Below are positions 51,153 to 64,000 of a stretch of DNA of 64,000 nucleotides, piece by piece; position 1 is the stretch's first letter; every line of letters begins with the position of its first letter. A program made the translations under genes and the position numbers. This DNA comes from Paramecium octaurelia. Lineage: Eukaryota; Ciliophora; Oligohymenophorea; Peniculida; Parameciidae. A model generated the notes under the pieces. That model was given only the letters and a program-made list of their open reading frames with translations. It was not told the origin of the DNA and did not search any database. The DNA is taken from contig CAJJDP010000033.1 in NCBI GenBank assembly GCA_905182995.1, positions 549,853-613,852 of the forward strand. Reading direction: 5' to 3'.

Positions 51153-54100
51153 ATGTAAAAACTCTTTCAACACTATGAGCAATTCAAAAGAAAGACTTAT
51201 TAAGTGCAATATTCATCCTTAATTTCAGCTGCATTTCAGGAAAGGCGAGGTCATCAAGCTTGACGGATACTGTACTTATTCCAATCTCATTAATAGAACA
51301 CCTTCCATTTTGTCTATTGTTGTATTTGCTCCTTTTAGAATTGCTAGGAATAACATCATATATATTACTCTGTCTTTAATTTCTTTGATTTTACTTGCTT
51401 CTATTTGGTCAATGTAATTATAATTATATTGTAGAGACTCGCCACAATATGAATTTTATTTCATCTTCTCCTTTTAAATATTTGCCCATATAAGTGTTGA
51501 GTTGTTTAATAAATTCAAAATTAATGGACTAGACATTAAACTTAAATAAAATATTGAAATAGTGGGATGAATGTATTAGCAATAAAGAGATATTAAAGCG
51601 AATCAAATAGAAGGCATCATAAAAACCTAAGAATGAAGAAATTAAAGAAAAGGACAGTATTATTCAAATCATAAATGATCAGTTACAACGTCAGTTGAGT
51701 TGGAAAAGCAGATCTTCTGGAAGTATTAATTTTATCCTTATTTCCTTAATAGTTCAATCTCAGTTTTCTAGACAATCAATCAATTAAGGTAGACCTGCAG
51801 GATCTCCAAGATAGGATAGAATGGATAGGATGGGATCAAGGGTATCAATGATGAGTCCACTCATTCATGAAGACATGATTATTAAAAATGAATTAAAAAT
51901 CAAATTTGTATAGATCCAGCAATTAGAAAGTTCATGCAATAAGTACCATATATTTTTGAGAGAAATACTTCAAGTTCAAAAAAAAAAAGATTATAGATTT
52001 GAAAACTACGAATACTGCTGATAAAATAGATCTCATTAAGTCTATCTAAGATGAAAACAAACTAAGCTAAAAGTAGTCAATCAATTTTTTTAATTAAGTA
52101 GATTTAGAGTAACCTCATTAAATTCATTACTACTCATGCCTCCTTAATCATGAAGATGCTGCATATTATGTTAATTAATAATAGCTCTAAAATTAGAACA
52201 CTTACGAAAGTGAAGAACTTATTTATAGTTATTTGGAACCCTTTTTGCAATTCAATATCACTTTAGGCTTTAAATATAACTTAAAACCTAAAGCTTAAGA
52301 ATTCATAAAAAAAAATTAGAGTAATCATTAATCTTTGATACAGAGTAACACTTTTCTTATGCTTACTCCACTATTCAATCGACAGATGTATAGAATTAAA
52401 TTAATTTTTGATCAAGAGAACGATAATGATTTAAAAGCTTACTAAAAGAAGTCTTTATCCTAATTTATATAATTATTCAATGACAAAAATTATGTATCAA
52501 CATCTTAAGTGCAATCGTTTAATAAACTAGTCAACCCCATATCCTCTTAACTTTCAAACAAGAAAGTTTAGGAAGATCTTCATACAATGACTCCAATTAC
52601 GATAATGCTGAACAGTTAGGCTTGTAAAATTATTGAAAATAGCATCCTTATAGCGAACCATATCAGATTACTTTTTTCCTTGTCAAAAGTAATTCTCTTG
52701 TATGATGCAAATAATAAATCTTTGATTATTATATAAAACTTGGTTGATGAACCAAAATTTGATTTTTGAAAATCAAACTTTATTAAAATGCCATTTAGGA
52801 TAACATTTATAAATTGCACTGTTACAAGAATTCAGCTACTTTCAAAAAAAAGTAAAGTATGAAATTATAAATAAACAAACCTTCTTCCAAAATATGATAC
52901 AATCCCTGAAAGTTAGATTAATTTATGATAGATGTAATAAATGTGGACAATATATTTAGGTCTCTTTAATGAATTATTAATTTATCATAATTCTGATGCA
53001 ATATTACAAGGATATAATGAACTAAATGACCTCCTGTTTTATTAAGTCCCTTTATTAAACATGTTAACAAAGTATTAGTTTTTGATTGCTTTTCAGAGAA
53101 CAATTATTTATCATCATTTTCTATTATTGCTATAGCATGTAATTTATTAAATAGTAAGGTCTAAATACTAAAAGAGACCAATATCAATTGAAAAATATCA
53201 AGGCGTATTGACTTAACTAATATTTATCTATTAAAGTGAAACCTAGTCAGTTGATGTTGGTATTGTTTATTGTTTATTGTTTTCTTTCAATAACACTTAA
53301 TGATTTAATAAGCCAGCTAATTTAGATCAGTTATTAATTAAAAGTTGCTGTCTTTATAATTTACAGTTTATCATATTTAGCTTATTTATTAGTTCATTTT
53401 AACATTGTAGCTCCAAATATAGAGTTTAAATTTGAAATTGCAAACCTGTTTGAAATATTACTAGTAATATTTATATTTTAAGTAAGTGATTATTTTTTTA
53501 ACATCATTTTGTTTTATAATTACCTGAAATGATAGGATTATTTCAAATAATAGCAAATTCTATAACTCATCAAAAAGAATCTATCAACAATAAACAAACA
53601 TAAATATTAAATTTGTAAAGGGAAATAAATAAAATCTTTGAGAATATTGAATAGGTGGATATTAATCTATAAAAGCGTAATTAATTATGATAACTTTTAA
53701 GTCTTATTAAGTTAAGAGTAATTGTTTTAGAACTTAGGTTAATGGTAATCCTAAATATTTCAAAAAGCTCAATCAATTAATGAAATGGAAAAATAAATCG
53801 ACAATCTAAGGATTATAATTAATTTTCTTTCAATCCTAGTTGCTCATTGTTATTTATTCTTAGTTTGCTACTAGTTACTATTTTCTCATCACCTACATAG
53901 TTTACTAAATATTTTTAATAGTGATATTTGTTTTTAATTGCTATATCATTTGAATTCAAGATAGATGCAATATTTAGAATTAGTTAAATACATGATGTCA
54001 GGAATAGCAACATTAATAGCAGTTTTGGGATTATAAGTAACTGAAATGTCATTGTATTATACATTTTCTGAAATCATAGATACTTTTCAAATATCAAGTA

Positions 54101-56958
54101 AACTACATCCAATTTATGATAACAGATTTAATCACAATAGTAATTTAATTAATTGCATATTTTTTCATGTAACATCAGTATTATTATTTTTAGATTTTTA
54201 TTGAATGTTTATATAAGTCCTTACTTTGTTATAATCAAAATATCCATAATTTTATTCTTTTCAATTCAATAATACTTAATCAAAAGCTATGTAATTAATA
54301 TAAATATATAGTTTATTTTACTTGAAGAGGATTAGCCTACAAACTAAATAAATTTTATAGAAGAAATCAATAAAATAAATGATATTTTGGGAATTTTATT
54401 GCCTAAATTTGTAAGTCATAGTCTAAATGTAAGTAAATTAATTTAAAATTGTTTTAGCTGAATAATATAACATCCATAAAAACCAGGGAAATGTAGCCAT
54501 TGTATTTTGCGATATTTGTAAATTTGATTAAATTATAATGGAAGAGTAAGAAAATATAATATCATTCTTGGATGACTTGTTTCAACCTTTTGATAAATAT
54601 TGTGAAATATGTGGTGTTTATAAAATTGAAACTGTTGTCAAAACATATATGGCAGCAGCTGGACTTAAGGCTTGTGAATCAGAATTAGCATATCTATCAG
54701 AAATTCAACCTGTTTAAAGAGCATTAAACTTAGCCGAAATGATGATTACTTACATTAGATCAAAACTGTATTTTTAAATAGTTATTATATTAGATGGGGC
54801 CATTAAAGTTAGCCTTTAATTGGTAAGATTGGGATTCATTATGGAAGAGCAATTTCTGGTGTTATAGGATTTCACAAACCTTAATTTTCATTAATTGGAG
54901 ATACAGTTAACACTAGCATGTTCAACAGGCTAAGAAGATAAAATCACTTTGTCTGAGAGGGCCATTGAATAATTAAAGAATGAGAAACTAGAGTTTAAAG
55001 TGAGATATGTTGAAATGAAAGGATTAGGATAAAGACCTACCTATGTTTACATCTAGAAAGGGAGTACAAAATCATTTCAGAAAGGAGGCTTAAAAAAGAG
55101 ATCAATTGCAATCCAAGATACTTTAAATCAACGCTCATAATAATTATTATCTTGAAACTTCCAACAATAAAATGCTTAATAAAATTCTAAATCATTGTCT
55201 GAAGAAAATAGCATTAAAAATGGATTATAGAATTCCTTATCCTCATCCAATAATAATCTTAATCATTTATAACAAAACCATGATCATGAAGATAGATTGA
55301 GTAGGAATACCAAAAAACCAGAACTTATTCAACAATTAGCATGTGAATTTCATCAAAAATTTCACTTAGAAGAATATTAACCAGAAGTAGACCACTATAT
55401 TGATTACGATTAATTATTAGTAATAATAATATCATTATTTTAGAATGTGATTTTGCTAAAGAATGAGAATGGATTAGAAGAAACCCTAATTCTTTAAACT
55501 CGTTTTTATCTTTGCTAAAAAGATCATTTAATTCAAATTAATACACTTATTTGGAATATCATGAACAAAAAAAAAATGGCATATCATAAATATATTTATA
55601 AGTAATCAGAATAAGTGACTAATAGAATAATTTAAATTTACTCATTCTATTACTTTATCAAACAGTTTTCTTTGATTGGAGAATATAATAATATTTCATT
55701 ACCATTAATAATACTGTAATGGATTGGATATGCACTAAATAATTTTATCGTTAATGATGTACAAGAAAGAATGATAAGTTATTAGGTGTAATTGATTTAT
55801 ATAGGCTTATTTTTTTAGCTTATCATTGCTGGTATTTTTGTGATTGTCGATATGTCTTTATTTTTAAGATATTCTCATATCATAGAAATGATATTTATTC
55901 AATCATTTTTAACAATAATTATTGCATTTTTGGGTTAAAAAAATTTTGTTCTGCATTTGCTTCTTTATTTTTGAAGCCTTTATCTTAATTGTTTTGAGTG
56001 AAAATTATATTTCACTATTTTTTGCCTTTATAGTGATGACTTATAATATTAATTATTGCTACTGTTTGGAGGAGTAGTTTGTGGCTTGTTTCAATTTGAA
56101 AAATATCTTTTCAAGTTAAGCTAAGGAATCACAATTATTATATATCTATTTCCTAAACATGTAAATTTATAATTAAGTTTGATAGATTTTATAAAAATTT
56201 CATGATGATTATAATAGAACAAGATGTTTAAGTGATAAAATAGAGAATGTTACAATTTTATTTGCTGATATTGCTGGGTTCACTGAATATTCGAGTTAGG
56301 TTACACCTGAAGAAGTCTTGCTTATGCTTAAAAATCTGTTTGTTGAATTTGATCGAAAATGTTATGAATTAAATGTTTATAAATTATATACAATTGGCGA
56401 TTGCTATGTGGCATTCGGCATGATTGATTACAATGAAAGAAATCCAACAGAAGAAGCCAAAAATATTGTCGACTTAGCATATGAAATCATAAGAATTATA
56501 GAAATTGTAAGGAAACAAATTAATTTGATGGGCTTGATATGAGGATAGGGATTCATACAGGGTGTGTTTTTGGAGGGATGATGGGAACTGATATAGTGAG
56601 ATATGATATCTATGGACCGGATGTATTAATTGCAAATAAAATGGAATCCTATGGCGAAAAGTGACAGGTTCATGATAGCGAAGTTACTAAATAATTGCTT
56701 TAGTAAGATTATGAAGATATTTATTCTTTTACCTTAAATACCAAAGTTACGCTTAATGCAATTAATAAGAGTATAGATGGCTACATCATTGAAAATTTGG
56801 CAATAGATGATTTTCCATCAAATTAGATTAATTCTTAATAAATTGATTTATTGATATTATTTTAAATTATCTTAATTTTACTCTATATTAACAAATCAGA
56901 AGCAAAATTAATGAATTTATTGTTAATTACAATTTTTGATATTTTAAAAAATAATTGA
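51153..56958 (+). pseudogene. decayed class III nucleotide cyclase gene with two cyclase domains and ATPase-like N terminus
   Basis: The 5' end (ATG 51153, a 25-nt intron at about 51213-51237) reads HFRKGEVIKLDGYCTYSNLI and APFRIARNNIIYITLSL, resembling the start of P4-type ATPases. Ciliate guanylyl cyclases carry such a module. Hydrophobic segments recur at about 53230-53480 and 53800-54350. Cyclase domain 1 (54497-55065) has VAIVFCDICKFDQIM, KIGIHYGRAISGV, FSLIGDTVN and SERAIEQL. Domain 2 (56247-56700) has VTILFADIAGFTEYS, YTIGDCYVAFGM and MRIGIHTGCVFGG. Breaks are a loss of about 5 bases after GDTVN where SRMCST is expected, a missing T before GLDMRIGIH, an in-frame TGA at 56662 where Gly is expected (GEK-stop-QV), and a slip in the A run near 51980. 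Confidence 0.75.
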
Positions 56959-57157
56959 AAAAAACTTCTAACAACACTAACCAACAAATACAAAATAATT
57001 CAAAAAAATTATCAGAAAGTACTCTATTTTAACAGCCAAAGAGTTGATTTAAGATGTGATAATAAACTATTAACAAAATTAGTAGAGTAGAATGTTTGGA
57101 CTTTTTTATTTTTTGCTGTGCAAAATTGTAACTTTCACAAGATTTCATCTGGAACTA
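56959..57157. other. spacer after the cyclase remnant
   Basis: A short AT-rich interval between the end of the cyclase remnant and the first copy of the 1356-bp repeat. No gene is seen. Confidence 0.5.
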
Positions 57158-58513
57158 AATTTTAACCTAATAAAATGTTATTCGAAAAAAATTTTGTTTT
57201 TACCCTCTAGATATATTATAATATCGACTTTCCATTTTATTTAAAATTAAATCATTCAAAGAATAAATTAATAAATTAAATTCTAAATCCAGTAGAATGC
57301 TTATAGTATGGTAAAATTTCCATAAGTTCGTGATCCTTATTAGGCTAAGATAGGTAGTACATATGAGTGCAAAATGAAATAGAATCTAATACAGTTGTAT
57401 ATTGTAATATAATTATTATTCATTTGATTCATTCAATAAAAACTGAAGTTTTTTAATTCATGGGATGAAGTGAAATTATGCCTCCTTCAGTATATTTTGG
57501 CTTAGTGAAGTTAATTATGCTTTCCTTAACTCTTTTGGTGATTATTTTCTTCTTTATTCATAAACAGAATTATATTAATTTTTCTTTTAAATTTGTTCTT
57601 CAGCCTTTCCATTCTTATAAATTCTCTATCCTCTCCAGCATAAAATTTCTGACTTTCAATCTTTTTAATAGGTATAAATAAAAATGAAAGTTGAGCACTT
57701 TTAGAAAGAAGTTTTTTTTTAAGCTAGTTTTGATCATTAATCATTAAAATTTTTCTTCTGCATTGTATTGGGACTTGCTTAAGCATTTCTTAATGAAGAA
57801 TTTTAATGCCAATTATTATTGTGACATATTTATGGCAATGTATTGGCCTTGTAATTGTAAAAGGGATTAATGATTATTGATGATCCAACTTTAGAATCTA
57901 TTTGATATTTATCAAAATTTTTGAAGTTACTTGACACTCTTAAAATCTCTTAACTTAATCCTGGATAGGTATGCTTAGTTGTTGAAATAAATATCCTTAA
58001 AAAAAACATAATACAATAAAAATTTAAAGTCATTATCACAGCCAAACTTTGAGTAGTATCAAGACATATTTTTAAAAAAATCAAAGTACTTTTATGTATG
58101 GCATAAAGGACCGTTGTTATAATATTTCCTCTTGAGCATTGTAAATGATAATTTAGCAACAATGATCACCTGCATATTACAGCATTTTGGGGTACAAGAA
58201 GACATACGTTAAATATAACTTCAATATTCATAAAGTCCAAATAATTCTTCTAATAATTTTATTAGGTTTGATTTAAATAATAGCATGTTGCAATAAATCT
58301 ATCGATAATAGTTCTTATATGGTATTTATTAATTATACACATTTGTTTTAATGGGTTGTGGAATAATGTTCACATATATATTAATGTATATTTATTATTA
58401 ATTTTCTACAGATGTGGATTTATTTATCTCAAATGTCATAAATGGAATCTAATTTGCGTGGGGGTGGTTGTGGAACTTCAATAAGAAACCCACTATATTC
58501 AGAAATCTCAAAG
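57158..58513. repeat. direct repeat, copy 1 (1356 bp), left of an N
   Basis: Bases 57158-58513 recur, by visual comparison without difference, at 58515-59870 (offset 1357), separated by a single N at 58514. The content is AT-rich with no confident gene. On the minus strand, frames around 57480-57700 and 57730-57900 look mildly protein-like (KFYAGEDREFIRMERL) but cannot be joined. The last 100 bases hold the first codons of the gene that continues at 59769. Best explained as overlapping contig ends. Confidence 0.9.
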
Positions 58514-58514
58514 N

Positions 58515-59870
58515 AATTTTAACCTAATAAAATGTTATTCGAAAAAAATTTTGTTTTTACCCTCTAGATATATTATAATATCGACTTTCCATTTTATTTA
58601 AAATTAAATCATTCAAAGAATAAATTAATAAATTAAATTCTAAATCCAGTAGAATGCTTATAGTATGGTAAAATTTCCATAAGTTCGTGATCCTTATTAG
58701 GCTAAGATAGGTAGTACATATGAGTGCAAAATGAAATAGAATCTAATACAGTTGTATATTGTAATATAATTATTATTCATTTGATTCATTCAATAAAAAC
58801 TGAAGTTTTTTAATTCATGGGATGAAGTGAAATTATGCCTCCTTCAGTATATTTTGGCTTAGTGAAGTTAATTATGCTTTCCTTAACTCTTTTGGTGATT
58901 ATTTTCTTCTTTATTCATAAACAGAATTATATTAATTTTTCTTTTAAATTTGTTCTTCAGCCTTTCCATTCTTATAAATTCTCTATCCTCTCCAGCATAA
59001 AATTTCTGACTTTCAATCTTTTTAATAGGTATAAATAAAAATGAAAGTTGAGCACTTTTAGAAAGAAGTTTTTTTTTAAGCTAGTTTTGATCATTAATCA
59101 TTAAAATTTTTCTTCTGCATTGTATTGGGACTTGCTTAAGCATTTCTTAATGAAGAATTTTAATGCCAATTATTATTGTGACATATTTATGGCAATGTAT
59201 TGGCCTTGTAATTGTAAAAGGGATTAATGATTATTGATGATCCAACTTTAGAATCTATTTGATATTTATCAAAATTTTTGAAGTTACTTGACACTCTTAA
59301 AATCTCTTAACTTAATCCTGGATAGGTATGCTTAGTTGTTGAAATAAATATCCTTAAAAAAAACATAATACAATAAAAATTTAAAGTCATTATCACAGCC
59401 AAACTTTGAGTAGTATCAAGACATATTTTTAAAAAAATCAAAGTACTTTTATGTATGGCATAAAGGACCGTTGTTATAATATTTCCTCTTGAGCATTGTA
59501 AATGATAATTTAGCAACAATGATCACCTGCATATTACAGCATTTTGGGGTACAAGAAGACATACGTTAAATATAACTTCAATATTCATAAAGTCCAAATA
59601 ATTCTTCTAATAATTTTATTAGGTTTGATTTAAATAATAGCATGTTGCAATAAATCTATCGATAATAGTTCTTATATGGTATTTATTAATTATACACATT
59701 TGTTTTAATGGGTTGTGGAATAATGTTCACATATATATTAATGTATATTTATTATTAATTTTCTACAGATGTGGATTTATTTATCTCAAATGTCATAAAT
59801 GGAATCTAATTTGCGTGGGGGTGGTTGTGGAACTTCAATAAGAAACCCACTATATTCAGAAATCTCAAAG
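58515..59870. repeat. direct repeat, copy 2 (1356 bp), right of the N
   Basis: This is the second copy of 57158-58513. Its right edge runs directly into the coding sequence of the NACHT/WD40-like gene, while copy 1 stops inside that gene's first exon at the N. Only one copy is likely to exist in the genome. Confidence 0.9.
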
Positions 59871-62800
59871 TTTGCTAAGGCTGTAGTTGCTGCTGATAAC
59901 TCAGAATCTTAAGAAATTATGATAGCTCTGTAATGGTTTATTTTTTAAGAAGAAAATATTTACAATCTCACTAAGAATGCTTAAAGTGTAGCGAAATGTT
60001 AAAATTTAATTTTAGAGGGAATCAGAAAGTTATTAAAAGGCTGTTTGATCTACATTAGAACAGATTCCTTTAAATGTTTATATATCTTAGACAACAGCAT
60101 CTCTATCTAAAGTCATATTTAGCTTCCATTTACTAAATAAGGAAAGTTTTATGAAATGTGATTTATAACAGGAATTTTTGGAAATCTCTGATGAACTAAG
60201 ATAACAAATGGAAATAGAGAAGAATGATTTGATTCAAAATTAAATGGAACTCTATCTTTTCTTAACAAAAACCTCTTTCGAGATTATACCAAATAATAGT
60301 AATGAAAGGGAAGAAATCTTATAAGGATGTTTAAGTGGTATTATTCGCTCGATAATTGATATGAAGCCAAATGAAAAATTGCTTGAATCATTGTTTTAGG
60401 GAGCCTGTCATCTTTACAATTTGTATGCTGTAACCAAGAATAGAAAATAATTTGAAGTTTATTTTTAAATAGATATGTTGTATGGGAGATTATAAGCTTT
60501 TAAGAATGAAAAATTCTAAAATTTAGACGAAATAATTTTACATGTTTAGGAAATACATGATAAAATTGTGAAATATTCAAATGTATGGAAATACCATTAT
60601 CTATGGGTGTAAATGATCGGAAAATTCTTATAATATAATCCTCTATTAACAAAAGAGAAATTATCTCAGATGACTAAGGATTAAAGCCAGATTAAATTTG
60701 GAATGAATATCTGAGAAAAGGAATATTAATCTAAATGAATAATAGAAATGACTAAGCAGTCATCTAACTTCACTAATTTTAGAATAATTAATTAAGTTAA
60801 ATTGATAGAAAAAAATTAGAAACATGTTTTAAAGAATGGGAAATCTTCTTAATATTTAAAGATTTTCTCATAAATGAATAATATTAAAATATTCCATATA
60901 CATTTGGATCATATTTAAATAGCAAATGAGCTATTGAAAGAAAAGAACTTTAAAAAAATGTAAATATAATTGCAATAAATAATATAAAAAAGATTTTAGG
61001 GTTTATGATTCCCAATAATTTACTAACTTTAATAAAATAAAATGATGAGAAACTTGAAGAAGTAATAAAAATTTTTAGGAATTTTACAAAAGATAAGCTA
61101 TTTAATGAGAGTATGACATTAAAAATTCATAATAGTAAATAATAAAGATTATATAAAATTTAGAGGATTACTTCTAAAATGTCGAAAATATAATAAAAAT
61201 TATGAGGCTGAATTGGCAAATTAAAACAGAGAAATGAAAGTAAAAATTTTTAGAATATTGATAAGCTGTTGAGTATATAAGAGATATTAGAATTATATTA
61301 TCTTGAAATTGAAAGATGCCAAAATATTACAATGATGTAATTTAGAAGATCAGAAGATTAATTTTAGAATTTGAATTTGAATAACATAAATTATCATTTC
61401 TTAAACTTCCTTAATAAAATACAAACAAAATTGTAAAGGAAGCCGAAAAGTTCGATCGAGATTAATGAAAGAAATTTAAAATTTAGAAATAAATTTGCTT
61501 CAAAATAACTTATCTCAATATTTTTAGAATTTAGTTAATAATCTTTGTAATATTAGGAAAATAAGAGTAATGAAATTTAAAGCACTTTTTCTGAATTCAA
61601 TTTATTCCTTAAAGAAATTATGATTTTAATGTATTAAATTATGGGAGTTCCATAAATTAATGAACTTAAAAATATAAAAAAAAGCTCTTGCTGATATGCA
61701 TTTCCTTAAATTTATGGATAACTTAAGACATAACAATCTGAAGCTTAAGTTAAAATTGATTTCTTCAAAGAAGTCTATTTCATTCATATTAGAAAAAACT
61801 AAATTAAAAGAATTAGAAAAATTGTCAGAGGTTGTAAATCTTGACAAGTTTCTGCTCAACATAATTGAAGATTTTCCAAAAAGTAGGACGAGAGAAAACG
61901 TAAATTTTAACGCATTACTTAATGAATTATAAAATATTGAAATCACAGATTTAGACTTTGAAAATAACTTATCCAAGTAAAAAGGAATACTTAAATATCA
62001 CATATTTAAATAAGGTTGGAATGAAAAACTGATCGAATAAGAAGAAAAAGATTTAGAGTTAATTGAGAATGGATTTGGAGAATTATTCACCAAAGAATCT
62101 GCTCCCAAATAAATTTCTGTGGAAAATATTAAGAAAATATTTGAAGATGGTTCCTATAAAAAGGATTTAAGGAGTTGCTCATTAGTTTAATAAAAAGGCA
62201 TAAACTTTTAATTTGTTCATACGTCTATCTAAGAGTTCTTTGTAGCGGCTAATTTATATGGCATATTAGTTTTATTTAAAGATTTTCGAAGCCTAATATT
62301 CAATTAGATACTAATCTAACATCTAAAAGAAAACAATTATGATCAAAATTTTTTAGAATATCTATAAAATCAAATAAATTAATAAAATCTAATTATAGGT
62401 GAAGTTTCAATTAGGAATGATAAAAAAAATATTGAATAAACTCTTGATCATTTGAGAGCTTTGAAAAAACATAAATTTTTGCCAAGAAAATTATTCTACT
62501 GAAACATATGGAGAGACAAGAAATTACTTGATACAAAAAATAAAGAAATAACCTTCGATAATAGAACTTTTAAAATTTCTTATATTTTAACAGTGATTGA
62601 TAAAAGTTTTATTTAAGGGGGGTGAACTCACTAGATGTACGTTGATCTAAAAAGTCATGATTTTAAAAAAATAAGAATCAGAGATACTTCCTTAATAGGA
62701 GGAAATTTTGCAAAATGTAATTTAAGCTTATCTGAATTTAATAATGTGAATATAAATGGAATTAATATTAATAGAGCAATAATGATTGGCTGCATCTGGA

Positions 62801-63040
62801 GAGATCTGAAGATTAATGAGTTGCATACATTAGATGGTCATTCAGATAATGTAAGTACAATTTGTTACTCTCCTGACAGTACTACGTTAGCATTTGGTAG
62901 TGAAGATAACTCTATCCGTTTATGGGATGTTAAAACAGGAGAAGAAAAAGCCAAATTAGATGGTCATGAATTTGGTATTAATTGATGGTACTATATTAGC
63001 ATCTCGTAGATGACTAAAATTTAGGTTAAAAAAGAGAGAT
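59769..63040 (+). pseudogene. NACHT/WD40-type STAND protein gene, decayed and truncated
   Basis: The start is at 59769 (MWIYLSQMSQMESNLRGGG). Introns of 28 nt (about 59988-60015) and 30 nt (about 60033-60062) fit the 5' part, which is helical (SEISKFAKAVVAADNSESQE, ELRQQMEIEKNDLIQNQMEL). After several breaks (about 60710, 60930, 61200-61630) a long frame follows at 61626-62500 with INFQFVHTSIQEFFVAANLY. That is the helix typical at the end of NACHT modules in Paramecium NACHT-WD40 proteins. Then come pentapeptide-like turns (SLIGGNFAKCNLSLSEFNNV) and a WD40 repeat, LHTLDGHSDNVSTICYSPDS, SEDNSIRLWDVKTGEEKAKL. A second repeat ends at a TGA and resumes out of step as DGTILASR. A P-loop was not found. 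Typically 10-14 WD40 repeats would follow; here they are gone. Confidence 0.65.
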
Positions 63041-64000
63041 ATCATTTAAATAAGCTTTAACTAGAAGTGATTTCTAATAATTTTAAATGGCTCCCAATCT
63101 CGTTCTGTTTGTGCCATAACATTAGAACTTTTAAGAGAAAATATAACATTTATGGAATATAAATCAATTTAAGTTAATTTTAAAAATTTATTGTTTAGTA
63201 GGGTTAACTTCGTAGTTATAAGGAAGAACAATTTTGTTATTTCTTAATATTCTCAATTATGTTTATGAAATCCAATCTTGGGTAATTTTGTCATTTTATA
63301 CACAATTAATAAAATTGAATTAGTTGACGTATTATTGTTTTGTAGATATTAATTAATTTCTAAAAAAATTCAGGTTGAGGTAAAATTAAATAGTTCTGAT
63401 CTGAGTGATTAATAACTGTTCATTATAGGCAAAATTATTATTGAAAGGAGCTTCTTTGGATGTAATTCATATAGAGATTATTGTTAAGGATGGATATAAT
63501 TATGATCTCTAAATCTTATTAGAGGTTAGAATACTTATTGATGATTAATATATCTTTTCAGTCCTTTATTATATCTAATAATTTTAATATCAATTGAAAT
63601 TAATAAATAACAGGTTACGAAAATAGTAATTTTTAAAATCATTCAATCCAGATATTAGTAAGATAAATTTTATTTTTTAAATTCTTCAAATGTATCTTTC
63701 TTCTTATCTTTGTTATTAATTGTATCATTACCTTTTTCTAAACTAAATTTACTAAAGTATTAATAATCTTTATTACGACTAAACCTGTTTACTCTGTTAT
63801 ATTATAAATTTAATAGTGTATTGAATTAATAACCGTTGTTTCTAACATCTCAATATTAACAAATATTTAAAAGTAACAAAAATACCAATTAATTGAAAAA
63901 GTTATAAAAAAATGATTAAAATTATAATTGTAATGTTTTTAATGAATATTCAAATTCACTTTTGCTTTTGTTTTAAGTCCTCTAAAAAGCAACTTCCTTT
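63041..64000. other. AT-rich end of window, no supported gene
   Basis: About 960 bases after the WD40 remnant. Short frames on both strands show no domain. A few hydrophobic stretches on the plus strand (63120-63420) may be remains of the missing 3' part of the WD40-like gene, but no WD motif is visible. Nothing can be annotated. Confidence 0.5.

Noticed and set aside
57478..57681. Plus-strand open frame with hydrophobic residues, repeated at 58835-59038
   Set aside because: It lies in the duplicated block, has no domain, and the opposite strand is equally open. AT-rich spacer easily gives such frames when only TGA stops them.

Overview
The window reads as ciliate macronuclear DNA, almost certainly Paramecium. 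It is very AT-rich, TAA and TAG occur throughout conserved protein domains where glutamine is expected, and TGA is the only codon that ends genes. Coding regions are interrupted by tiny spliceosomal introns of 20 to 31 nt (GTA...TAG, sometimes ...AAG or ...CAG). I traced about 67 introns by hand. In every intact multi-exon gene the exon total divides by three after they are removed, which supports the models. No RNA genes, CRISPR arrays or transposons were recognised. The species cannot be named from the sequence alone.

Left part (1-14.9 kb): an LMBR1-type membrane protein cut by the left edge, mitochondrial 2-oxoglutarate dehydrogenase E1, a coiled-coil protein, a large AGC kinase with a zinc finger, an LMBD1-like membrane protein, a PH-like/CAMK-type kinase with an altered DFG motif, a RING-IBR protein, an SP-RING (PIAS-type) protein and an EF-hand protein. 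Middle (15-33 kb): XPC/Rad4, a Pol5/MYBBP1A-like protein, calcineurin A, ATP synthase OSCP, a TFIIS-like protein without zinc ribbon, an ERK7/8-type MAP kinase, two coiled-coil proteins, RNA polymerase subunit RPAC2, an FHA/RING-variant fusion, a YIPF1/2-like protein and TCF25.

Right part (33-64 kb): ARL8, DPM1, a seven-intron membrane RING protein, a MORN protein, a membrane P-loop protein and a sterol O-acyltransferase appear intact. Four longer loci look broken: a NOC3-like gene, a kinase-TPR gene, a nucleotide cyclase with two catalytic domains, and a NACHT/WD40-like gene. Many of their breaks are single missing bases, often in A or T runs, so gene decay and consensus error must be told apart. 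A substituted stop codon and a multi-base loss in the cyclase favour decay.

Two single N characters (34645 and 58514) each separate apparently identical direct copies of about 1.34 and 1.36 kb. These are best explained as unmerged overlapping contig ends, so one small gene and one gene start are falsely duplicated. Genes are packed tightly with short AT-rich spacers and show no operon-like functional grouping. Kinases, phosphatase and calcium-binding proteins, small GTPase and membrane-traffic proteins, and mitochondrial enzymes are interspersed, as is normal for this kind of genome.
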